Positions 52,437-64,000 of a DNA stretch of 64,000 bases are shown piece by piece. The DNA is taken from contig CM034105.1 of assembly GCA_019914945.1 (NCBI GenBank), positions 2,418,001-2,482,000 of the forward strand, in the 5' to 3' direction. This stretch comes from Typha latifolia. Lineage: Eukaryota; Streptophyta; Magnoliopsida; Poales; Typhaceae. The notes beneath the pieces were generated by a model. That model did no database searches. It saw only the letters and a program-made list of their open reading frames with translations, and had not been told where the DNA came from. The position numbers were made by a program, and so were the translations under genes. How positions within the stretch are numbered: position 1 is the stretch's first letter; every line of letters starts with the position of its first letter.

Positions 52437-53651
52437 AGCTTGTTCCCATTGGTGGTCTAATCCAACAGCCTTTGCAAATGGGTTAAAATGGCGATATGCT
52501 TTACAGAGATTATCCGAGCAAAATTCTTCACAATGTTAGATCTTTCGATGCCTCAATCTTCATGAGTCAGACGACCTTTTGCCAGCCTTATGTTGTATTG
52601 TTCTAGATAGAGGCAGAAATTTTAAGTTTTAGAGGAGGGCATATTGCTAGTATGTTGTATTATGTCACTTTACGGAAGGTCAGCTTCATTATCTTATCTA
52701 AGTCTTTCTTTAAGGTTTACTTTGTTATACGTTAATTGCATTACTTCTTTCTTGGTATGAATAAATTGGATTAATTAGCTCTCCACAAATGGACGAGTGC
52801 ACATTACTGGATACCTAAAAGCTGTATTCGTGGATGTTTCTAAAGTACGCTTTTACTTGAAAATAAATTGACGGCATGATGTGTACATGAGTGATGTTTT
52901 ATATGCCGCAAGATATTGAATTCTGGAATATATATGTATGTATGTATCTTGTCCATCTTTAATCAAATGTGTATGCCAAGTTATGTCCAATCTACCCGGG
53001 TGCTCATTGGATTGTCTGATTCAATGAATCAGATTGAATCAGAATGAATCAAGATCGAATGGATAAGCTGATTCACGTTTGCAATGTAACTATGTATCTG
53101 CGATGTTGCCATGTAGATCATATATTGCACATTCATGGTTATAAAATCATTTTAATTTATTGTTGTCAAAATTGTTATTGTCAAATTCTTATTACACGAT
53201 ACATTGTAAATAACAAAATTAACAATAAATGTAGAAGGAATATTACTCATTAGAGTCTTTCTCAAAAGATTAAGATATTTTAGTTAAGCAATCACGGTAA
53301 TTTTCTGGTTGGGTCCTACCAATACATGACAAAAATTATGAGTTTTTTTTCTTCCATTGACATTGGAATTAATATTTGTGAATTTTTCATTTGAGTGTTT
53401 TATATTATGGCTTGGATTCATTGCTATCTGTTCTTAAAAGTATTAGCCTAATTGTCAAATTTATATACAGATGACTATCCTTTGTTTAACTTATACGGCT
53501 CGTGATCAAATAATCTTAACTGAATCTGTTAAAGAGTATAATCTCAATGTAGAGAGATATCTCACGTTGGACTCATCTCTCTCTCACTACTGCTACCGTT
53601 TCCATCTGCAAGTTTCTCCAACTTTCCTTCTCTTTTGGTTTAGGTTTCCCA
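52437..53651. other. Intergenic region between MTV1 and the CASP-like gene
   Basis: MTV1 3' flank, then AT-rich DNA. A cluster of TGATTCA/TGAATC words lies at about 53015-53085. No gene is seen; the open frame starting at 53471 only overlaps the CASP-like first exon in another frame. Confidence 0.55.
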
Positions 53652-54724
53652 ATGGAGAGCTCAGCCACCAAAGACGAGCAATCCAAGCCACCATCACCAC
53701 ATCAACCAACAACGACATCGATACCATCATCACCAACACCACCGTCGTCCCTCCAACCACCACCACCAACAATGACAGAAAAACCATCGTCGCCGCCGCC
53801 GCCGCCACTAACGACGACACCTACGATGACGACAGCAACACGGCCGCTAGTAGTGCTCCAAATCTCGCCAAGAACAACGCAAGTTCTTGTGAGATCACTC
53901 GCTTCTTTCGCGACGCTCGCCGCCACACTCATAATGGTTCTCAGCGAGGACACCGCCGTCCTCGGCAGCTTCTCCATGCACGCAGATTACAAATCCTCGC
54001 CGGCCTTCAAGTAATCGTATACAACTAATATTTATCTTCTTCTTTCATAGAAAGAAAAGGTTGAGGACTAATTGAGGGATTTGGACGTCGTTCGCCGGTT
54101 GACATGATTCTAATGCTTGTTTGCAGGTTTTTCTTGTTAGGGAATGCGATCGCCTGCGGGTACTCGTTGTTCTCATCGTTTTTGATGTGGCAGATCGGAA
54201 GTAGTTGCTTCGTTCACTTGATGGATATGGTAATTATTTATTGTCGTTCTCTTTCTCTTGTTTTTCAATTATGTTTAGTATTAAAGCATATTATCTTTTG
54301 AGTTCCTAAGGATTACTTAGCATCTCTTTAGGCCAAGTGCTCTCATATGAGATTGGGATTTCGATGCACGCTTACCATCAATCTCTGCACATTTGACGAT
54401 ATATTTTGATCATGCCCGCTCTATTCCAATACATCTCACGTATTTGATTTCATGCATGATTGGAACCATTTTATGCATATAATTGATGCATTAGTACACA
54501 TTCAACAATGTGCCCAAATTAACATAGAAGGGTCAATCTGTATACTAAATCTCTATCCCCTGTATATAGATCAAATCCAACAAGAAAAGTAATACGGAAA
54601 ACAAATGAATTCTTACTAGGATCATAAAACTTAACTCGCAAAGTCTAAAGAAATTCATCTCTTGTACTGTATTAGATTTTAAATTATTACTTAACAGTCC
54701 AATAATGTTTATCATACCTCAAGC

Positions 54725-54764
<40 letters not shown>

Positions 54765-55052
54765 GACATAAGAAACAAGAGTCAGCTAGCCTTCAATATG
54801 ATTCATATTTTCCATTCTGTTTTCTTGCAGTTAGCTATGGGACTAGTGATGGCTGCAGCTGCTTCTGCAAGTGCGATAGGATACGTGGGGAAGTATGGCA
54901 ACAGTCACACAGGGTGGTTTCAAGTGTGCAATTACTTTGATAAGTACTGCAACAAAGTTGGCATCTCTTTCATCTGTTCTTATGTTGGCTTCCTGCTCTT
55001 CTACTTGGTTTGTGCTATGACAACTCTTCAGAAGCCCAAGAAGAATAATTAG
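53652..55052 (+). CDS. CASP-like four-transmembrane membrane protein
   Basis: CASP-like proteins are plasma-membrane scaffolds related to those that organise the Casparian strip. Three exons: 53652-54010, 54127-54229 and 54831-55052; 684 bases, 227 residues. The cytosolic N-terminus of about 85 residues is rich in Ser, Thr and Pro. Four hydrophobic segments follow: about 92-110, 120-141 (FFLLGNAIACGYSLFSS), 155-173 (LAMGLVMAAAASASAIGYV) and 200-218 (SFICSYVGFLLFYLVC). The loop after the third segment has GKYGNSHTGWFQVCNYF, a CASP-like hallmark with two cysteines nearby. The Pro/Thr-rich first exon also holds long frames in the other phases, which are shadows. The subfamily is not determined. 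Confidence 0.88.
54727..54759. repeat. (AT)n microsatellite in CASP-like intron 2
   Basis: About 33 bases of AT repeat, about 70 bases before exon 3. Confidence 0.9.
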
Positions 55053-56126
55053 TGAGCTCCTGAAGTATATTACCACTCATATTGATCAATGGATGGTGAA
55101 CTTTCTAATGGCAAGTTGGATTAGCCTCTTGCTCAAACTAAGTGCAAGAATAGGTTTATCCTGATTAGTATTTTGGCTTGGATGTTGGACTAATTTTGGT
55201 TGTTACCTAGTGTTATTTATTTGGTATTCTTCTCTCTTTCTTCCTTTTATATGTATGCATTATTGGTTTGTTAATTTGGGTTTTTTAGAATATAAAGGGC
55301 AGATGAAATATTCTCTATCATCTTTATGCCTAATCCTGCTATAGGTTTTTCTCATTTCTCCACAAAAAAAATAAAAATCCTGCAAGGTCTTTCTGCCAAT
55401 TTAAATATAAAATCTCGTCAATTTATTATCTCAAGAAAATTTACATTTTCAATCCACTTAAATTATATATATATATATATATATATATTATCATTCAAGA
55501 GCTCGATTAAATTAGACCAAAATAACGAGCTACCTCATCCTAGATATTTTAAACCCCAGACCATATTAAGATAATAAGTTACATGAGTCACACGCTGGTC
55601 GCTCATTCCACAGAAGAGAACCGGTAAGATCCCGACACGTGTCACCATGGGGGGGGGCGCGCGAGTTCTGTACTGGGTGCCTTTGCGCGGGTGCATCCAG
55701 CATTCCTATTATAAAAACTTTTCTCATCAGTATCCTGCTCCACACCACGTGTCATTTCATTTAGTTGAATGCTCTCGTGAATGGAGTCGGATTAAGACCT
55801 TCAATCCGGCGAGGAGTGTGAGCGCACTCAACCAGATACGCCCAAAATCAGCAAAAATCGTAAGAAGGTACAAAGAAGAGTTCAGGAAATGAACAAATTT
55901 ATGGTACATGTAATCCTTGCTTGGTTCTTTACATCAGTGTATGCTCTCTAAATTGCATTTGGTTGACTTCCATGTTCTCAAATCTCTTGGTGTTAAAAAT
56001 GTGAATGGTTGCATGTTCATGCTTGCTCGCCCTGCTGTTTCTTGGTTAGCTGAATTGGTAGCTGCATTCCTTTCCTCATCCTTTTTGTTGTTGTGGTGAA
56101 TCAGGATTCGATTTGGTAATTTCAGT
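55053..56126. other. Intergenic region and promoter of the GT47 gene
   Basis: CASP-like 3' flank, an AT microsatellite (55464-55489), then a more GC-rich promoter-like stretch with two ACGTGTC elements: ACACGTGTC at 55635-55643 and CCACGTGTC at 55745-55753. A possible non-coding 5' exon (about 55780-55870) may splice near 56125, just before the start codon. No other gene is seen. Confidence 0.5.
55464..55489. repeat. (AT)n microsatellite
   Basis: About 26 bases of AT repeat in the 3' flank of the CASP-like gene. Confidence 0.88.
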
Positions 56127-59100
56127 ATGATTGGGTTGCAAAAACCATTACTAGCTATGGCCAAGAGGCTTGTTCTGGTGATGGGGATGATAGCCTTCCT
56201 AATTTTGGTGCTTCAGACCATTGCACTTCCTTCTAGGATTGTTTTGCCGCCCTTCTTTCCTGCTTCCAAGGCCCCTGCTAAAGCTACTTCTTCGATGATG
56301 GTTGGAACGTTTTCCCTGTTGAGTGATTCAGGAAACCCTAATGAGGAATCAAATTTTGAGGGGATAAAGGTTACGAACGGAGGATCCAAGAATGATGGTA
56401 ATGCAGTCCTCAGCGAGGATGAAGCCGTCGATAACGAACTTCCAGTTGAATACGAAAGAGTTGCAAAACCAAACTATGTTGCTTCTCCATTCAAGGCCAG
56501 AGATTTAGTTAATTTTACTTCAAATGTTTCTGCATTCATATCTGAAGGTGCCAGTGAACCAAATTCCGCCGTCAAATACGAGAAAATGAGAAGCCCACTA
56601 ATTGAATCTATTTCCTCTCCGCTTGCGGCAACTCGAGGGAGGTCTGGAGCAAATTCAAGTAATCCTACCCTGATGATGGCACCCACTGCTTCCTCATCAG
56701 GAGAACAACAGGTGGTACTTAATAATTACATGCAAGAAATAAATGAACTGCCAAAGAGTGATGCACTGAGGCCCTTTCTGTCCAGTCCAGCCAATTTGGC
56801 TACTAAATTAGGGATGAGGAAAAAGAAGAAGAAGCGGCTGATGCCTCCAATATACCTGACGGAAATGGACCGGCTCCTGTTTAGGACTCGAGTTGCCTAT
56901 CGCTCCACTGTATGTGCGTAAATTTTAAGGGTTGTTTGTCAGCACTTTACTTACTGGAGTATATCCTATTGGTTGTTGACATCTTCTTCTTGCAAATGCA
57001 GCGGCCTCAATGGTCTTCAGCACAAGATCAGCAGATATTAGCAGCAAAGGCACAGATTGAGAATGCTCCTATTGTAACAGACGATCACGAGCTATATGCG
57101 CATGCTTTTCGGAATATATCCATGTTTAAAAGGTCAATGATTTTGCAGTGATGTTTCAATTATCCTGCTCATTTGTAAGTAGGTAGTTAGTCATAGATGG
57201 CTATCAGATGATGATAATTTCTTGATGCTCCATTCCGTAACATAATTGATCAATTAAACTCATTTTCAATCTTGCAGAAAATATCAATCCATAGCACAAA
57301 TTTACGGAAAGGTAATCATGAACTACTTCTAAGTTTACTCTTATCCAAAACTTTAGCTACATTATTTGCACCTCACATGGAGAGCAGTATAAGGAGTGAG
57401 TCTAAAGAAACTTATTAGCAGAAAAAAGGCATTGGTTATTACATTTACAAAGACAAAAGTTTCTAGACAAACATTAGAATGTATTATGATGACTCAAGTG
57501 AATAAGTCCAACTAATCAGAGGATTACTTAATGTGGCAACAATCTGTTAATAGCAAATACTTGATGTACAGATGTAGGAAGTAATGAGTACATGACCTTT
57601 CAAGGACAAATATTGTTAGTAATTTCCCCGCGGAAGTGCTTTCATGTCTTATGAATTATTCTCATGCCTCTTGCTATAAGAATTGTTATGCAGACATATA
57701 CTATCTTTTCTTCCAATATTATCTCTAGCATGCATATTAAGATTAATGGATAATAATGTAATGTGCAATGTGGAAAGCAGTCACACAATTTGAGGAGGTA
57801 AACCCATAACCTAGTCCTACATGACACTTATCATTTTCTTTATTACTTTTGAGTTATGAACTGGCTCTTTTAAATTGTACATAGTTGCCTTCCTCCATCT
57901 TGCTGATAGAAATTCTTAATGGTACGATTTCTGGTGCTGTAGGAGCTACGAATTGATGGAACAAATACTTAAGGTTTATGTCTACAAGGAAGGACAGAAA
58001 CCCATATTTCATCAGCCATTGCTGAAGGGCATATATGCCTCTGAAGGATGGTTCATGAAGCTGATGGAGACCAACAGCCACTTCATGGTGAGGGATCCCA
58101 GAAAGGCCCACATGTTTTACATGCCTTTTAGTTCACGCATGTTACAGTATGTCTTGTACGCTGCCAAATCCCGTAATAAGAAAATTTTAGAGCAGTACTT
58201 GAAGAATTATATCGACATGATCGCAGCAAAATATCCATTCTGGAACCGAACAGGTGGAGCTGACCATTTTCTTGCTGCTTGCCATGACTGGGTATGTCTT
58301 TCAAGCTTTATGCTAGATTAGTAAGTAGTAAAAATAAGATGATGTATGCATGTATCTAGATTTCACATAACTGAAGATTTTTAAGATTCCTTTTCTTGCC
58401 GCAGCATGCTAAGGACATATGTTTAACACACAAAGTACATATTGACGAGGGACATTTTATTGGCTTCAGATATCTCAGTATACATAATGCTCAACCAAAA
58501 AATCTAGATAGTGCATCTAACTAAAATCTCTCTAGTTAGCTCCTATAATATATGCGAACATACTCTTTGCATGTACTCATCACCAGTTAGCTAAGCCTAA
58601 CATCCATCATGTAGTTTGGAAGAATGTCTAGGAAATACTCTGTCCTTAGACAATACTAAGCTCCTGAAACTGAATATACTTGTTACAGGCACCATATGAA
58701 ACGAGGAATACCATGAAAAATTCAATTCGGGCCCTATGCAATGCTGATGTCCGTAATGGCTTCGGACTTGGCAAAGATGTCTCTCTCCCAGAAACTTACG
58801 TGCACTCTGGTCAGAACCCTCTAATAAATCTTGGGGGACAGCCTGCTGATAAAAGGCCTATTCTTGCCTTCTATGCTGGAAATATGCATGGTAGCCTTCG
58901 TCCGATCTTGCTGCAATATTGGGAGAACAAAGACCCTGACATGAAGATATATGGCCCTATGCCGCGAGATATGACCAGCAAGTTGACGTACATCCAGCAC
59001 ATGCAGACCAGCAAGTTCTGCATATGTCCCAGGGGCTACGAAGTTAACAGTCCACGCATAGTCGAGTCCTTTTTCTACGAGTGTGTACCTGTGATAATCT

Positions 59101-59357
59101 CAGATAACTATGTGCCTCCTTTCTTCGAGGTATTGAACTGGGAAGCCTTCTCGGTGATCATTCCAGAGAAGGATGTGCCTAGACTGAAAGAAATACTCGT
59201 ATCTATTCCGAGAGAGAAGTATTTGTTGCTGCAGATGGGGGTCAGGAAAGTGCAACAGCACTTCCTTTGGCACAACAAGCCAGTGAAATATGATGCATTT
59301 CATATGATCCTCCACTCAATCTGGTTCAATAGAGTCTTTAATATGAGAACCAGATGA
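56127..59357 (+). CDS. Exostosin-family (GT47) glycosyltransferase, type II Golgi membrane protein
   Basis: GT47 enzymes build cell-wall glycans in the Golgi lumen; this one resembles the group annotated as probable glycosyltransferase At5g03795-like, whose substrate is unknown to me. Four exons: 56127-56909, 57002-57132, 57943-58291 and 58689-59357; 1932 bases, 643 residues. One N-terminal membrane anchor (about residues 13-35) is followed by a stem of about 220 variable residues, a basic KKKKKR patch, then the exostosin domain (about 305-620). Recognisable blocks are MFKRSYELMEQILKVYVY, RDPRKAHMFYMPFSSRML, GGADHFLAACHDWAPYET, RPILAFYAGNMHG, SKFCICPRGYEVNSPRIVES and ECVPVIISDNYVPPF. The length is usual for the group. 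A possible cryptic 34-base exon lies in intron 2. Confidence 0.92.
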
Positions 59358-61103
59358 AGGATGAATTTACTCTTGAGAAGGTTGCATAATGACGCTGCAG
59401 AATTGTGCCGAATTTCCTAAACGTGGACGTGGCGAATGAATTTCGGCAGTCAGCAGTTTATTCCAGGCATAAATTTCATCATGATCTTTGATGATGGCCT
59501 AATATGCAGTGCAAATTAATCTAGATTGAGATCTCACTGCAACCAACACAAGGTGTCAAACTTGTATCTATTTCACTTGGGTGGTTAAATACGTATACAG
59601 TTACTACATGATTACCATGGTTTTAAAAAAGTAGGAAGTTAGATGGTTAACATGGTTTGTATAATTAATTGCACGTACATTAACTTAACTATGATACTAC
59701 CTTGCAGCAATCTGCATGCTGGTTGTTTATTTCTATTTGACTCCGATATTTTTAATTAAATAACAAAAAAAATCACCCTGTTCGACCCTTGTATATCATT
59801 GGATATTCAAAAAAGACCACAAATATTATGATTTAATCAAGAAAAAAAAAAGAGAGCAACAGTTGATTATAAAAATGGTGAAAAGATTATGTAATCTGAA
59901 ATAAACACGTGAAAAGAGAATCTTATTACTAAGAAAATTAAAGAGCATTATACGAATATCGTCCGTAATTATTTTCATTTAACGAATGCATTAGATTTGT
60001 ATTACTATTACCCACCGACTACAGAAGATCAGGAAGCGCAAAGCACCAGCTTTAATCTATTATGATTCATAGTTTAGTGTATTTATAACCCGTTTTTTGA
60101 AAGGTTATGTTCCAACTTATTATATATCTAAAAAGATTAGCCCCTATGCCTAACCTATAATTAATCTAGGAGCTCATGATCAATTAAAAATAAAAAAAAA
60201 TGATATGATCAAGAACAAAAAGATCAACCATATGCAAGATCTCAGTATACAAGACGTTAAAGTACAGAGTTAATCAAGCTTCAGACTGGTGTCCTGAGGC
60301 AAACCCAAAACAGGGCCCAACCAATTCCCACTTTAGGCCCCAGTAAACGGTAACAAGGCAGTCAGCTTTAAAATGAGGAAAATAGCCAATAGGCAAGCCA
60401 CAACAAATAGCACCGAGGAAAATAACGTTATAAATAATCCATAAGAAAACCGGTTCATTACAACTCCGTTAAACTAGTTCAAAGATGTGATCATCGTGTG
60501 AAACAGTCAAAACCACAAGAAGAGAAGAGAAGGCCCGTTAATCTAAGAATGTCTTATAGAAAAAGGTATTATATCTTTCAGACTCCAGACTAATATTGTG
60601 CAGATAAAATGTATGCTCAATCTGCAAGGAGAGTTTCAAGCCGATGCCATGCCGAGCACACATGGTCAAATAGAGGGATTGCAACCAATAAGCAGCTGCA
60701 GCTCATAACTCAACTGTCGAGAAACAACGATCCTGACTCAGCTGCTCAGACAATACATATCAAACAGCAAAGATGAAGGCAAAAAGAAAACCATCAACCT
60801 CGTAACCTCTTCCAATTGTGGGAGACAATTTTGATTTATAGTGGCAGAGTCCCCCAGGCCATTGTCTTCACCAATGTAGAAGGCATGACGGAATAATCCT
60901 GTAAGGACATAACACAAAGTAAAATGACAAATGCGTAGAAATATAAATATTGTCGTGTTTGAAAGCATGAGCCACATATGCACCCACCAACACACCCATC
61001 CAAACAAGCACATACAAATTTGAAGGTATGTGCATAGGCAAGAGCTTAAGATTGTAAGCGCATAGGGGTGTTTAGTAAAACCTGAGTATAAATTTCTTTT
61101 ACA
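59358..61103. other. Convergent intergenic region between GT47 and ABCE1
   Basis: 3' flanks of two converging genes. A less AT-rich block near 60790-60905 resembles a spliced non-coding exon on the minus strand (acceptor near 60906, donor near 60798) and could be part of the ABCE1 3' untranslated region. No protein-coding gene is seen. Confidence 0.45.
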
Positions 61104-64000
61104 TCAATCATCGAGGTAGTAATAAGATCCTGCAGATTTTTGTTCCCTATCTTTCGTGGAGTCCAACTTGTTTATCCGGGGCCTGTAGTTAGTCGGATCT
61201 CGTCTAAAAGTAATATCAAGATGCTGCAACCAAGTAAATTCTACATCAGATTGACCACATAAATTTTAAGAATAATCAAATTTGTACAGTCAAACTACAA
61301 GAGTACAGATTTAATTAATCATAACAACTGCTCTCCAGATTCAAGAATACAATAGGAGGAGCACTTCTAGTTTTGTAAATATAAAGATCTAGTATTGTAA
61401 CTGACTCCAGTCATTACTCAACATTGATATATTCATCCTGAACATAGGAAAGAAAACAAGAAACTTGCAGGCATGGATGCAACTTTAATATTGATTAAAA
61501 TGATATGATATATATGGATAAATATACATAATATCAAAAGGATTATGATTTTTAACGTAAAATACTTGCACTGTATACCTAGAGATGCATTTGCAATTTC
61601 AAAGACTAATGCTTATAACTTATCTTGATTACCATCTGGTGGCTGTCATATAAGAGTCCCTTGGGCATATCGTCAAACATCAATAAAAGAATATATACTT
61701 GCATCTAAATTCCCAATAGAACTTAAAGATGTCCAAAAACCATATATGTTAAAAACATATATGCACGCACACATATGTACACATTATACAGAATTACAGA
61801 TGTACATATGGGTTAGACTAAAAACATCACGTTAATTCCAATGAATACATTGGAATTAGCTTTTTGCAGTTTCAAGGTGCAGTCAGGGGATTAGCTGTTT
61901 GCAGACTTGAAGAACAATCAATGGCTAGGAATATGTTAAGACTTCTCTAAAATTATAGTCCCTCCCTAAGCAGATCTGCATAGAAAAAAAAAAAAGATAA
62001 TGAAATTTTGGGGCTTTGTGAAATTTCACTAGTTGACAAAATACTCCTCCAGATCACCGTAACCTAGATAAGGCAGACAGGTCGTTATGGGGAAATTCAG
62101 AACTGTGTTTTGGTATACCTAACTTGCTAATTGCTTTAATACATATAATGACTAGAGGAATTCTTTCCCTTCTGCATTTTACAAACTGGGGGGAAAGACA
62201 AACCAATGAAAGACAGCTTGTAGCATGCACAAAGAGAAAATTTTTGTATCCAGAACACAGGATTTGTATTACTAAATATGCCCTCATGAGTTAGTTGAAG
62301 ATCCATAATTTCAAAAACTGAGTTGTAAAAGGGAAAAGGAACTAGAATGAAGTTGTAAATTCAAGTGCGACATTCATTAATTGTGCAATAAACATATATA
62401 TAGATATATTCAACCACAGTGATTGCCACTTACCGACAGAAAGCGGTTCATCCCAGATACCAAAGACTGTGGTGCATTAGCAATACAATCAATAGAAGGT
62501 TTCCCCTCATAGACGATAACTTTATCAGCAAGATAAGTTGCCATGATGAAATCATGCTCAACAACAAAAGCTGTTTTCTTTGCGTGAAGAATAAATCTTT
62601 TTATAACCTTTGAAGCAACAATTCGCTGCTCTGAATCAAGATAGGCACTTGGTTCATCTATCAGATAAATATCAGCAGGCTGCACAAATTGTACCAGTCA
62701 AGATGATGAGTAAAATGCAGAAACAAATAAATGCAATGGATATGTCGCAATAATTAGGTATCCTTTTAGAAATTTAATATGCACACTCATTACTAACAGA
62801 TCTAGCCTTTCCTTTTCAATAATAAACTCTACTATCTTTGTACTTGAGAAACATTACTTAACTTTGTAGTCGCAGATTCTTTTGATATTTTACCATCAAT
62901 TTTCATTTCTAAACCTAGAATATAATGCACATGCTTCTGGAGTAAATGAACAAAACAAGAAAAATAGAACTTTTGAAACCAGGATATCAGATGCTACAAA
63001 TCATAATACAGACCTTTCCGAGACATAGACACAATGCTACTCTTTGGAGCTCTCCACCAGAGAGATTTACAACTTCCTGGTCCATAAGTTGCTCAATTTG
63101 GAGTGGTTTCATCACATCAGATGTGAATTGAGGATGCATATATGAATCTCGTATTTTTTGATGCAGCAAGTGTCTCACAGTAGACTGAAATTTAGGACTG
63201 ATCTTCTGAGGCTTGTATGAAACATTAAATTCAGGTATCTCAATGTCCCCATCTTCGACCACATCGGGCTTCAATAAACCAGCCTGCAGAATTCATTGCC
63301 GAAAAAGGTAAGCCAGCAATGCAAGAGGTTAAGAATCAACTGACTGAAATTTATTACAAGTTACATGTTCATTGCACATGGTGTTAACTTCTTCACAACA
63401 CTAAAAAATAGTAACACAACATATGTATGCCTATGACACCAAAATGGAAGAGTATAAAATAACATTAGAAAATCAGAGAATGCTAGATAGTAGATACTAA
63501 CAGGTCATGTAAAAAAGAACATATTCCATGTTCTGTCACCAACCACGCATGTACAAACTACAAACACGTCAACTCTTGTGCACTGAGAATAACCATATAC
63601 TTTCGGTTTCGTGATGCCAGCATATTACACCCACACTTTGAAAAAGCAAAACATCTTCACTAGAACACAATGGGAATTTATATCCACTTTCAGTTTCTAT
63701 CTTACCTTTTTCAGTCATAACATGACCATTCAGTCCACTGCTGCTACAAGAATAGTCTAACTATGGTTCTCTCACATGCAAGATAACAATCATCTCAATT
63801 CCCAACCAATTCTCTTTTGGAAAGTAATACGTATTTGCTTTGCTGATAATTGACAGTGATCAGCACTTAAGAGACACTTGAAGCCAATAAATCAACTATT
63901 TTATGGTCATTACTCAACTATTTTATGAGTAATGACCACTGACATGACATCAATCAGATGCAGCAATAATGACCACAATCTTATCACATGACACAGTTGC
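61104..64000 (-). CDS. ABCE1: ABC transporter E family member (ABCE1/RLI), 3' part
   Basis: ABCE1 (RNase L inhibitor) is a soluble twin-ATPase that splits ribosomes after termination and assists initiation; it is cytosolic and has no membrane domain. Only the last three coding exons are in the window: 63283-63014, 62679-62434 and 61223-61104, giving the final 211 residues. They hold the second nucleotide-binding domain from just after its Walker A: the signature [18 protein letters not shown], Walker B with catalytic Glu ([16 protein letters not shown]), the switch His ([15 protein letters not shown]), and the conserved C-terminus [17 protein letters not shown]...YYYLDD. The rest, including the iron-sulphur domain and NBD1, lies beyond the right edge; 63284-64000 is intron as far as I can see. 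Confidence 0.94.

Noticed and set aside
53471..54028. 185-codon frame over the CASP-like first exon
   Set aside because: Runs in a different phase across simple Thr/Asn-type repeats; the CASP-like frame has transmembrane segments and correct splice phases.

Overview
This is nuclear DNA from a flowering plant. The genes carry GT-AG introns, the intergenic DNA is AT-rich with many microsatellites and decayed transposons, and several products are plant-specific (SPEAR, XTH, CASP-like, JINGUBANG-like and VAN3-binding families). GC-rich exons (XTH exon 4, the JINGUBANG-like gene) in an AT-rich background suggest a monocot, probably not a grass. I cannot name the species.

Layout from left to right. 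1-4443 is intergenic. 4444-5222 is a SPEAR/TIE1-type transcriptional co-repressor adaptor with a C-terminal EAR motif, followed by a decayed duplicate of its upstream region and first exon (about 5650-7210). 7828-17604 is a four-member xyloglucan endotransglucosylase/hydrolase (XTH) cluster: XTH-a is a pseudogene, XTH-b is intact, and XTH-c and XTH-d are intact, head-to-head and almost identical. 18942-25459 is a 14-exon casein kinase I. A 5-kb intergenic stretch with small transposons follows. 30434-32503 (+) is a VAN3-binding/FORKED-like protein with a PH domain, convergent with 32774-36313 (-), a plastid-type two-domain glyoxalase I. 37279-38529 (-) is an intronless seven-blade WD40 protein. 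39997-47537 is a long-form tRNase Z with a LINE fragment in one intron. 48572-52436 is the ENTH/VHS-type AP-4 accessory protein MTV1 (tepsin-like). 53652-55052 is a CASP-like membrane protein. 56127-59357 is a GT47 exostosin-family glycosyltransferase. 61104-64000 (-) is the 3' part of ABCE1 (RLI), which runs off the right edge.

The genes do not form a pathway; this is ordinary plant gene order. The coherent local stories are evolutionary. The XTH cluster has grown by tandem and inverted duplication, with one member broken and two recently homogenised. A SPEAR duplicate has decayed to a fragment. The tRNase Z gene has a short in-frame exon duplication and an old intronic LINE insertion. All splice sites were placed by eye using GT/AG, reading phase and family knowledge. 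In every multi-exon gene except the XTH-a pseudogene the exon lengths add up to an uninterrupted frame.
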